Assembly: GCA_017523185.1 (NCBI GenBank)
Contig: JAFWXB010000226.1
Location: 1 to 6,581, forward strand
Length of the DNA: 6,581 nt
Source of the DNA: Lachnospiraceae bacterium
GTDB taxonomy: Bacteria; Bacillota_A; Clostridia; Lachnospirales; Lachnospiraceae
Direction: 5' to 3'
Below the pieces are notes generated by a model. The model was not told where the DNA came from. It did no database searches and saw only the letters and a list, made by a program, of their open reading frames with translations. The translations under genes and the position numbers were made by a program. Of this stretch, positions 1 to 5,938 are shown one piece after another (within the stretch, counting starts at the first letter, position 1; the number at the start of each line of letters is the position of its first letter).

Positions 1-371
1 AACGAATTCTTCTTGTGGAGGATAATAGTTTTAATCGAGAAATTGCGAGAATGTTTTTACTCGAAGAAGGATTTGTGATAGAGGAAGCTGTTGATGGAAA
101 AATTGCTTTAGAAAAAGTAAAAACAACAGTAAAACCATATGATTTAATTCTTATGGACATTCAGATGCCGGTTATGGACGGATATGAAGCTACACAGCAA
201 ATTCGCAGATTGTCAAATAGTATGCTTGCGAACATTCCAATTGTAGCTATGACAGCAAATGCATTTGAAGAAGAAAAGAAAAAAGCATTGGAATGTGGTA
301 TGAATGGGCATATTGCAAAACCTATAAATGTAACTGTTTTATTTGAAACAATAAAACAGATGTTACAATAA
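1..371 (+). CDS. C-terminal receiver domain, probably of a hybrid sensor histidine kinase (5' end missing)
   Basis: This is the end of a two-component signalling protein: an aspartate-phosphorylated receiver (REC) domain that closes the protein, with no DNA-binding or enzymatic output domain after it. The frame is open to the left edge; before the GTG at 15 it reads Arg-Ile-Leu-Leu and runs on as VEDN, the normal first strand and acidic pocket of a receiver. That GTG is therefore an internal Val codon and not a start, and no ribosome binding site precedes it. Numbering from that Val, Glu2 and Asp3 form the acidic pocket, Asp48 in LMDIQMPVMDG (codon 156-158) is the phosphoacceptor, Thr80 in AMTANA is the switch Thr, and Lys102 in AKP is the conserved Lys. 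The wording VEDNSFNREIA and the lack of an output domain are typical of receivers at the end of hybrid histidine kinases. A single-domain CheY-like regulator remains possible, because the upstream part is outside the window. The signal sensed cannot be told. Confidence 0.88.
   Translation, partial: RILLVEDNSFNREIARMFLLEEGFVIEEAVDGKIALEKVKTTVKPYDLILMDIQMPVMDGYEATQQIRRLSNSMLANIPIVAMTANAFEEEKKKALECGMNGHIAKPINVTVLFETIKQMLQ
343..369 (+). promoter_or_regulatory. Candidate extended -10 promoter for pyk
   Basis: TACAAT at 364-369 is preceded by TGT at 361-363, giving the TGn extension of an extended -10 element. TTGAAA at 343-348 could be a -35 box, but the spacer is only 15 bases, short for a housekeeping promoter; the TGn extension could compensate. 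Transcription would start near 376, leaving about 23 bases before the pyk ATG and still including its ribosome binding site (purine run 384-391). It overlaps the last codons and stop of the receiver gene. In such A/T-rich DNA a chance match is quite possible. Confidence 0.35.
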
Positions 372-398
372 AAAATAAAATGGAAAGAGAGCATTTTT

Positions 399-1838
399 AT
401 GAAAAAGACCAAAATTGTATGTACAATGGGACCAAATTCAAATGACGAAAATATAATGAGAAGCCTTGTCAGAGAAGGCATGGATATTGCTCGTTTTAAC
501 TTTTCTCATGGTACGCACGAAGAACAGAAAGCACGTATGGACGCATTAAAACGTATTCGTGCAGAAGAAGGAAAACATATTGCAATCCTTCTAGACACAA
601 AAGGACCGGAAATTCGTACAGGACTTCTTGAAGACCACAAAAAAGTTATGTTAGAAGAAGGTGCTACGTTTACTTTAACAACAGATGATATTGTTGGAAA
701 TGCAGAAAGAGTAAGTATTACTTACAAAGGTTTAGGACAAGATGTTGTAGTTGGTGGAAAAATCTTAATTGATGATGGTTTGATTGAATTACAGATAAAA
801 GAAAAAACAGATACAGATATTGTTTGTACTATTATCAATGGCGGAGAACTTGGTGAAAGAAAAGGTGTAAACGTACCAAACGTACCAATTCGTTTACCGG
901 CTATTACAGAAAAAGACAAAGAAGATATTCGTTTTGGTGTAGAACAAGATGTAGACTTTATCGCAGCATCATTTGTTCGTAATGCAGAATGTATTTTGGA
1001 AATCAAAGCACTTTTAAGAGAATGTAATGCACCATATACACCAATTATTGCAAAAATTGAAAATGCAGAAGGTATTAAAAACTTAGATGAAATCATTCGT
1101 GTAGCAGATGGTATTATGGTTGCCCGTGGTGACTTAGGGGTAGAAATTCCGGCAGAAGAAGTTCCGTATATCCAGAAAATGATGATTCAGAAATGTAATG
1201 CAAACTTTAAACCGGTTATTACAGCAACACAGATGTTAGATTCCATGATTCGTAATCCTCGCCCAACGCGTGCAGAAGTAACAGACGTTGCAAATGCCGT
1301 ATATGACGGAACAGATGCTGTTATGTTATCCGGTGAAACAGCACAAGGAAAATATCCGGTAGAAGCATTAAAGATGATGGTGCATATTTGTGAAAATACA
1401 GAAGAACATTTAGATTACAAAGCAATTATGAAAAAACAAGGGGACTATCGTATGTCAAGTACCTCAAGTGCCTTAGGATATGCAGCCGTTTCTACTGCAA
1501 ATCACTTAAATGCAAGATGTATTATTGCTCCAACAGGTTCCGGTGCAACAGCAAGAATTTTATCGAAATTCCACCCAAAAATGGAATTGCTTGGTATGAG
1601 TCCGAATGAACGTTCTCTCCGTAGAATGCAGATTTATTGGGGTGTAAGACCATACAAATCTATTGAAGAAAGCACAACAGAAGCTATCTGTGAAAATGCA
1701 ATTGAAATTGCACAGGCAAAAATGATGGTAGAATCCGGTGATGTTATTGTTCTCACAGCAGGAATCCCTTCTCCACATATTAAGAGTACCAGAGATTATG
1801 GCGTAAGTAACATGATGCGTATTGTAAAAGTGGATTAA
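399..1838 (+). CDS. pyk: Pyruvate kinase
   Basis: Catalyses the last step of glycolysis in the cytoplasm, phosphoenolpyruvate + ADP to pyruvate + ATP, normally as a tetramer. The 479 residues cover the whole compact form. The A domain barrel opens with KTKIVCTMGP (3-11) and has RFNFSHG (32-38), where Arg32, Asn34 and Ser36 line the active site. KGPEIRTG (68-75) leads into the B lid domain, roughly 70-168. The catalytic Lys219 and metal-binding Glu221 lie in AKIEN, Asp245 in ARGDLGVE, and Thr277 in TATQML. The regulatory C domain follows from about 350. Glu71 is the residue that marks K+-dependent enzymes (Lys in K+-independent ones), so K+ dependence is inferred. The extra C-terminal PEP-mobile domain found in Bacillus enzymes is absent. 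The ATG at 399 is preceded by a purine-rich ribosome binding site at 384-391, seven bases away. Only 27 bases separate it from the receiver gene and 28 from hydE, so it probably leads the maturase operon. Confidence 0.97.
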   Translation: MKKTKIVCTMGPNSNDENIMRSLVREGMDIARFNFSHGTHEEQKARMDALKRIRAEEGKHIAILLDTKGPEIRTGLLEDHKKVMLEEGATFTLTTDDIVGNAERVSITYKGLGQDVVVGGKILIDDGLIELQIKEKTDTDIVCTIINGGELGERKGVNVPNVPIRLPAITEKDKEDIRFGVEQDVDFIAASFVRNAECILEIKALLRECNAPYTPIIAKIENAEGIKNLDEIIRVADGIMVARGDLGVEIPAEEVPYIQKMMIQKCNANFKPVITATQMLDSMIRNPRPTRAEVTDVANAVYDGTDAVMLSGETAQGKYPVEALKMMVHICENTEEHLDYKAIMKKQGDYRMSSTSSALGYAAVSTANHLNARCIIAPTGSGATARILSKFHPKMELLGMSPNERSLRRMQIYWGVRPYKSIEESTTEAICENAIEIAQAKMMVESGDVIVLTAGIPSPHIKSTRDYGVSNMMRIVKVD

Positions 1839-1866
1839 GAAAAATATTGGTAATAGGAGATGTAGT

Positions 1867-2916
1867 ATGAATCCAATGATGTTAATCATTGATGAAATAC
1901 AACAAAAGAAAACAATAAGCAGGGAGCAGTTTGAACTGCTCCTTGCAACCAATAATGAAGAAAATATTGCATATTTATTTGAAAAAGCACGAAATGTAGC
2001 ACAAAATATTTATGGAAATAAAATCTTTATCAGAGGTTTAATTGAATTTACAAATATTTGTAAAAATAATTGTTATTATTGTGGTATTCGTGCAGGTAAT
2101 AAGAATACCATACGATATCGTTTAACAAAAGAAGAAATTTTGGAATGTTGTAAAGCGGGGTATGCACTTGGTTTTCGAACATTTGTTTTGCAAGGCGGAG
2201 AAGATATTTATTTTACAGATGAAAAAATATGTGAAATTGTAAGTGCAATTCGAAGTAACTATCCGGATTGTGCGATTACGCTGTCGATTGGTGAAAAATC
2301 AAAAGAGAGTTATCAGAAATACTTTGATGCAGGAGCAAATCGCTATCTGTTACGACATGAAACAGCAGATGCGTGTCATTATGCAAGTTTACACCCAAAA
2401 GAAATGGAATTGAGACATCGAATCCAATGTTTAAATGATTTAAAAGAAATTGGTTATCAAACGGGTTGTGGCTTTATGGTAGGTTCTCCAAACCAAACCA
2501 TAGATACACTTTATAAGGATATTTGTTTTATCAAAGAGTTTCAACCACATATGGTAGGAATTGGACCATTTATTCCACAAAAAGATACACCTTTTGGAAC
2601 GAAAAACGCAGGAACGATGGAACAGACACTTCGTTTACTTTCCATCATTCGCTTACTTTGTCCAAATGTATTATTACCATCTACAACAGCACTTGGAACA
2701 ATTCATCCAAAAGGTCGAGAACTGGGGATTTTGGCAGGAGCAAATGTAGTAATGCCAAATTTATCACCAATGAATGTAAGGAAAAATTATGCACTTTATG
2801 ATAATAAAGTGAGTATAGGAGAAGAAGCAGCAGAAGGGTTAGCACAACTTAAAAAACGAATGAAATGTATTGGCTATGAGATTATAGAAGACAGGGGAGA
2901 TTACAAAAATAAATAA
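1867..2916 (+). CDS. hydE: [FeFe]-hydrogenase H-cluster maturase HydE (radical SAM)
   Basis: A radical SAM enzyme of H-cluster assembly. In current models it acts after HydG, turning the Fe(CO)2(CN)-cysteine intermediate into the precursor of the 2Fe unit that is completed on HydF. The radical SAM 4Fe-4S site is Cys65-x3-Cys69-x2-Cys72 (ICKNNCYYC), followed by QGGED (109-113), by RHET (163-166), which is typical of HydE within the BioB/PylB-like group, and by GFMVGSPNQT (202-211) and GIGPFIPQKDTP (231-242). At 349 residues it has the usual family length. The auxiliary C-terminal cluster cysteines seen in Thermotoga HydE are absent: after the VMPNLSP stretch only one Cys remains. That cluster is known to be dispensable and is often missing. 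The ATG at 1867 is chosen for AGGAGA at 1855-1860, six bases upstream; the Met codons at residues 4 and 5 lie too far from it. BioB or PylB are the main alternatives, but the motifs and the adjacent hydG and hydF settle the call. Confidence 0.96.
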   Translation: MNPMMLIIDEIQQKKTISREQFELLLATNNEENIAYLFEKARNVAQNIYGNKIFIRGLIEFTNICKNNCYYCGIRAGNKNTIRYRLTKEEILECCKAGYALGFRTFVLQGGEDIYFTDEKICEIVSAIRSNYPDCAITLSIGEKSKESYQKYFDAGANRYLLRHETADACHYASLHPKEMELRHRIQCLNDLKEIGYQTGCGFMVGSPNQTIDTLYKDICFIKEFQPHMVGIGPFIPQKDTPFGTKNAGTMEQTLRLLSIIRLLCPNVLLPSTTALGTIHPKGRELGILAGANVVMPNLSPMNVRKNYALYDNKVSIGEEAAEGLAQLKKRMKCIGYEIIEDRGDYKNK

Positions 2917-2934
2917 GAAATCAGGTAAAAGAAC

Positions 2935-4353
2935 ATGTATGATGTAACATCAAAAAAAGCTGAAGAATTTATTTCAGACGAAGAAATACGAAACACATTA
3001 GCATATGCAGATGAAAACAAAGATAATATAGAACTGATTGATAAAATTTTAGAAAAAGCAAAATTGCAAAAAGGCTTAAATCACAGAGAGGCCTCTGTCC
3101 TTTTAGCTTGTGATATTCCGGAAAAAAATGAAGAATTATATGCATTAGCAAGAAAAATTAAAGAAGATTATTATGGTAATCGTATTGTATTATTTGCACC
3201 ATTATATTTATCGAATTATTGTGTAAACGGCTGTGTTTACTGTCCGTATCACTTAAAAAATAAACATATTGCAAGAAAGAAATTAACTCAAGATGAGATT
3301 AGAAAAGAGGTTATTGCATTACAGGATATGGGACATAAACGTTTGGCAATTGAAGCCGGAGAAGACCCTATCAATAACCCGATTGAATATATTTTAGAAT
3401 CCATTGAAACGATTTACAGTATCCAACATAAAAACGGACAAATTCGTCGTGTCAATGTAAATATTGCAGCAACAACTGTAGAAAATTATCGTAAATTAAA
3501 AGAAGCAGGCATTGGGACATATATTTTATTCCAAGAAACTTATCACAAAGAAAGTTATGAACAATTACACCCAACAGGTCCAAAACATGACTATGCATAT
3601 CATACAGAAGCAATGGATAGAGCAATGGAAGGTGGCATTGATGATGTAGGGCTTGGCGTATTATTTGGCTTAGAAATGTATCGTTATGAATTTGCAGGAC
3701 TTTTAATGCACGCAGAACATTTAGAAGCCGTACATGGGGTAGGACCACATACGATAAGTGTACCACGTTTAAAACGTGCAGATGACATTAATCCGGACGA
3801 TTTTGATAATGGAATTAGTGATGATATTTTTGCAAAACTCTGTGCATTAATTCGTGTATCTGTTCCATATACAGGCATGATTATTTCCACAAGAGAATCT
3901 CAGCAAGTACGCGAAAAAGTATTACCACTTGGTGTATCACAGATTAGTGGTGCAAGTCGTACAAGCGTAGGTGGTTATGCAGAAGCAGAACCGGAGGAAG
4001 AAAATAGCGAACAATTTGATGTCAGCGACAATCGTACGTTAGATGAAGTTATTAACTGGTTAATGAAATTGGGACATCTTCCAAGTTTTTGTACAGCTTG
4101 TTACCGTGAAGGCAGAACAGGTGACCGTTTTATGGCACTTTGCAAGAGCAAACAGATTTTAAATTGTTGTCATCCGAATGCGCTTATGACATTAAGTGAA
4201 TATTTAGAAGATTATGCAAGTGAAGAAACAAAAGAAATCGGACTTGCAATGATAGAACAAGAATTAGAAAAAATTACAAATCCAATTGTAAAAGAAAAAG
4301 CAACTGCATATATTCACAATATTGCAGAAGGACAAAGAGATTTTCGATTCTAA
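2935..4353 (+). CDS. hydG: [FeFe]-hydrogenase H-cluster maturase HydG (tyrosine lyase, radical SAM)
   Basis: Splits L-tyrosine into p-cresol and dehydroglycine by radical SAM chemistry and converts the latter into the CO and cyanide ligands of the H-cluster, released on an Fe(CO)2(CN)-cysteine unit. The radical SAM cluster site is Cys96-x3-Cys100-x2-Cys103 in YCVNGCVYCPYH, followed by the EAGEDP strand (140-145). The C-terminal auxiliary cluster site, which separates HydG from the related ThiH, is Cys386-x2-Cys389-x13-Cys403 in FCTACYREGRTGDRFM and LCKSKQ, followed by CCHPNALMTLSEYLEDYA. One of the His residues around 264-272 probably holds the labile fifth iron of that cluster. At 472 residues it is full length, with every cysteine expected for activity. 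The ATG at 2935 is the first possible start, because an in-frame TAA lies at 2926-2928. Its ribosome binding site is weak (AGG at 2923-2925), so translation may be coupled to hydE, which ends 18 bases upstream. Confidence 0.98.
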   Translation: MYDVTSKKAEEFISDEEIRNTLAYADENKDNIELIDKILEKAKLQKGLNHREASVLLACDIPEKNEELYALARKIKEDYYGNRIVLFAPLYLSNYCVNGCVYCPYHLKNKHIARKKLTQDEIRKEVIALQDMGHKRLAIEAGEDPINNPIEYILESIETIYSIQHKNGQIRRVNVNIAATTVENYRKLKEAGIGTYILFQETYHKESYEQLHPTGPKHDYAYHTEAMDRAMEGGIDDVGLGVLFGLEMYRYEFAGLLMHAEHLEAVHGVGPHTISVPRLKRADDINPDDFDNGISDDIFAKLCALIRVSVPYTGMIISTRESQQVREKVLPLGVSQISGASRTSVGGYAEAEPEEENSEQFDVSDNRTLDEVINWLMKLGHLPSFCTACYREGRTGDRFMALCKSKQILNCCHPNALMTLSEYLEDYASEETKEIGLAMIEQELEKITNPIVKEKATAYIHNIAEGQRDFRF

Positions 4354-4358
4354 GGAGG
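4352..4358 (+). promoter_or_regulatory. Strong Shine-Dalgarno site that decides the hydF start
   Basis: AAGGAGG at 4352-4358 is a near-ideal ribosome binding site five bases before the ATG at 4364. It overlaps the last two bases of the hydG stop codon. It selects 4364 over an in-frame upstream ATG at 4322, which lies inside hydG and has no such site. It is much stronger than the site before hydG. Confidence 0.85.
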
Positions 4359-4363
4359 CTCAT

Positions 4364-5650
4364 ATGGCATCAATGCAAGAAACACCATCTGCAAATCGTT
4401 TACATATTGGTGTATTTGGAAAAACAAATAGTGGAAAATCTTCGTTTCTCAACGCATTTTGTGGACAAGAAGTATCTATTGTATCTGATATAGCAGGTAC
4501 AACAACAGATACCGTTACAAAAGCAATGGAAATTTCTCCATTAGGAGCATGTGTGTTCATGGATACAGCAGGATTTGATGATATGACAGAACTTGGAGAA
4601 AAGCGTGTAGAAAAGACACGCCTTTCTGCTGAAAAAGCAGATATTGCAGTTTTTGTTGTATCAAAACGTGGAATTGTGGAAAAAGAATCCTTTGACATAG
4701 AGCAAACATGGATAAGTTATTTTAAAGAAAAAAAAGTGCCTGTACTTGTGCTTATCAATAATGATATTTCAATAAAAATAAAAGAAGATATTTTAAAACT
4801 TGTTGAAAGTAGTCAAAATCAAACAGTTATTTGTGAACAATCTGCTTTAATTGCATGGAAAAAAACAAACAATCTCAATGGTGATAATATTCCTATCATA
4901 GAAATCAATGCAAAAACAGGTGAAGGTATGGATAAAGTCAAAGAACAGCTTGCACGTCTTATGCCGGAACAGATTACAAATGTCTATATTACAGGAAATT
5001 TAGTCACCAAAGAAGATGTTGTGCTTTTAGTTATGCCACAAGATATTCAAGCTCCAAAAGGACGTTTGATTTTGCCACAAGTACAGACAATTCGTGAACT
5101 TTTGGATAAAAAATGTATTGTAGTTTCCGTTACAACCGACAAAATGAAACAAGCATTATCAGCACTTGTTAAACCACCAAAACTCATTATTACCGATTCA
5201 CAGGTATTTGATTATGTGTATCAAAATAAACCAAAGGAATCGCAATTAACATCGTTTTCTGTTTTATTTGCAGCATATAAAGGTGATTTGGTATATTATG
5301 TGGAAGGTGCAAAAATGATTGATTCTTTAACAGAACATTCGAAAGTGCTTATTGCAGAATGTTGCACGCATGCACCATTGAGTGAAGATATCGGTCGTGT
5401 AAAAATACCTGCAATGCTTCGTAAACGATTTGGACAAGGGTTACAGGTGGATATGGTAAGTGGAACAGATTATCCCCAAGATTTATCAAGCTATGACTTA
5501 ATCATTCAATGTGGAGCTTGTATGTTTCACAGACAATACGTGCTTTCACGTATTGAACGTGCGAAAAATCAACAAGTACCAATGACAAATTATGGAGTAA
5601 CAATTGCACACTTAACAGGTATCTTAGATAAGATTACACTATTAGAATAA
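4364..5650 (+). CDS. hydF: [FeFe]-hydrogenase maturation GTPase / scaffold HydF
   Basis: The scaffold on which the 2Fe subcluster is completed and from which it passes to apo-hydrogenase. The 428-residue protein starts with an Era/TrmE-like GTPase domain: G1 GKTNSGKS (19-26), G2 GTTTDTV (45-51), G3 DTAG (67-70) and G5 NAKTG (182-186). A dimerisation domain (about 200-275) and a C-terminal cluster-binding domain follow. Cys334 and His336 (CTH) with Cys383 and Cys386 (QCGAC) match the family CxH...HCxxC cluster motif, but Gln382 stands where His is usual. Glu341, seven residues after Cys334, sits where a Thermosipho HydF, as I recall its structure, uses Glu as a labile ligand. The expected G4 motif NKxD is not seen; that position reads INNDIS (131-136). 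The segment between G4 and G5, about 45 residues, looks longer than usual. The protein ends normally, and the three cysteines are intact. The start at 4364 follows from the ribosome binding site just upstream, 10 bases after hydG ends. Confidence 0.96.
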   Translation: MASMQETPSANRLHIGVFGKTNSGKSSFLNAFCGQEVSIVSDIAGTTTDTVTKAMEISPLGACVFMDTAGFDDMTELGEKRVEKTRLSAEKADIAVFVVSKRGIVEKESFDIEQTWISYFKEKKVPVLVLINNDISIKIKEDILKLVESSQNQTVICEQSALIAWKKTNNLNGDNIPIIEINAKTGEGMDKVKEQLARLMPEQITNVYITGNLVTKEDVVLLVMPQDIQAPKGRLILPQVQTIRELLDKKCIVVSVTTDKMKQALSALVKPPKLIITDSQVFDYVYQNKPKESQLTSFSVLFAAYKGDLVYYVEGAKMIDSLTEHSKVLIAECCTHAPLSEDIGRVKIPAMLRKRFGQGLQVDMVSGTDYPQDLSSYDLIIQCGACMFHRQYVLSRIERAKNQQVPMTNYGVTIAHLTGILDKITLLE

Positions 5651-5713
5651 AAATAATAATTAACGATTATGCTTTTATACAGCACTTTACAATTTTTTAT
5701 TTTAAATATTATT

Positions 5714-5732
5714 TTTGTATAAAATATACAAA
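5714..5732. repeat. Perfect 8-base inverted repeat after hydF
   Basis: TTTGTATA at 5714-5721 and TATACAAA at 5725-5732 are exact reverse complements around a three-base AAA centre. Symmetry this tight would suit an operator for a dimeric regulator or a small hairpin. It lies 63 bases after hydF and four bases before the larger hairpin. In a region so rich in A and T such a palindrome can also arise by chance, and nothing shows what might bind it. Confidence 0.4.
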
Positions 5733-5736
5733 TTAG

Positions 5737-5770
5737 CACTTTTATTTTGTTAGAAATAACAAATAAAGTG
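5737..5770. terminator. Bulged 14-bp hairpin with GAAA loop, possible terminator of the hyd operon
   Basis: The left arm 5737-5752 pairs with the right arm 5757-5770 over 14 base pairs, interrupted only by single unpaired T residues at 5740 and 5745, with a stable-type GAAA tetraloop at 5753-5756. The base of the stem is CAC/GTG; the rest is mainly A-T. It is the best hairpin after hydF. The downstream + strand is T-rich but has no immediate clean T run, so it is not a textbook Rho-independent terminator. It may instead be a transcript-end stabiliser. Confidence 0.4.
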
Positions 5771-5850
5771 AACTATTTATATTTGATTTTATTATTATTT
5801 TTTGAAATTTATTAAAAGTCGTAAACAGGTATTTTTATAAAAAATAGAAT

Positions 5851-5884
5851 GGATATTTATTATTTGTTATGAATATCTCTTTTT
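5851..5884 (+). terminator. Weak A/T hairpin followed by a T run, possible terminator
   Basis: The arms 5851-5859 and 5870-5878 pair over nine positions, two of them G-T wobbles, around a ten-base loop. They are followed by a run of five T at 5880-5884. The order hairpin then T run is right for a + strand terminator of read-through from hydF, and it sits just before the candidate promoter of the next gene. The stem is almost all A-T, so its stability is low. Confidence 0.3.
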
Positions 5885-5912
5885 GTGTAAATAAAATGGT
5901 GGAATATATGAT
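5883..5912 (+). promoter_or_regulatory. Candidate promoter for the SH3b-protein gene
   Basis: TATGAT at 5907-5912 matches the -10 consensus at five of six positions. TTGTGT at 5883-5888, with an 18-base spacer, could be the -35 box and keeps the important TTG. Transcription would begin near 5919, leaving about 20 bases before the ATG at 5939, including the ribosome binding site AGGAAGG at 5928-5934. The very A/T-rich DNA upstream could act as an UP element. Confidence 0.5.
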
Positions 5913-5938
5913 TTAGAATAAACAGAAAGGAAGGAAAC

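Larger units (their letters stand above)
5651..5938. other. A/T-rich intergenic region between the hydF operon and the SH3b gene
   Basis: These 288 bases contain no credible gene; the longest ATG frame noticed is 15 codons without a ribosome binding site. The region is extremely A/T-rich: by direct count only 15 of the 120 bases at 5701-5820 are G or C, far fewer than in the genes on either side. It holds two adjacent inverted repeats (5714-5770), a short A/T palindrome at 5830-5846, a second weak hairpin ending in a T run (5851-5884) and a candidate promoter (5883-5912). The word AGCACTTT occurs twice, at 5681-5688 and 5735-5742, the second copy running into the left arm of the larger hairpin. 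I see no tRNA, riboswitch or other structured RNA that I recognise. Confidence 0.8.

Noticed and set aside
15..371. GTG at 15 as the true start of a single-domain response regulator
   Set aside because: The codons before it in the same frame encode the normal first strand of a receiver domain, so the gene extends past the left edge.
1822..1850. Separate promoter for hydE (TTGTAA, 17 bases, TATTGG)
   Set aside because: The -10 box matches at only three of six positions and the gap to pyk is short; read-through from pyk is the simpler reading.
161..1952. Minus-strand open frames over the receiver, pyk and hydE genes (161-481, 722-1096, 1560-1952)
   Set aside because: They lie antisense to genes with unmistakable family motifs, have no recognisable domains or ribosome binding sites, and show the low-complexity Phe/Ile/Ser-rich composition expected of shadows of A/T-rich coding DNA.
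2523..2801. Two + strand frames inside hydE (2523-2801 and 2561-2749)
   Set aside because: Both overlap the conserved C-terminal half of HydE in other frames and resemble no known protein; they have no start signals.
4322..4363. Longer HydF starting at ATG 4322 inside hydG
   Set aside because: The ideal Shine-Dalgarno sequence sits before ATG 4364, and the extra 14 residues read out of frame through the hydG end with no family similarity.
2969..4698. Minus-strand frames over hydG and hydF (2969-3151, 3452-3766, 3684-3890, 4360-4698)
   Set aside because: All are antisense to well-supported maturase genes, with no domain or ribosome binding evidence.
5830..5846. 7-base palindrome TATTTTT/AAAAATA
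   Set aside because: It is pure A/T in DNA of about 12-18% G+C, where such palindromes are expected by chance.
5869..5916. 15-codon ATG frame in the intergenic region
   Set aside because: It has no ribosome binding site, its ATG lies in the arm of a weak hairpin, and it overlaps the candidate promoter of the SH3b gene.
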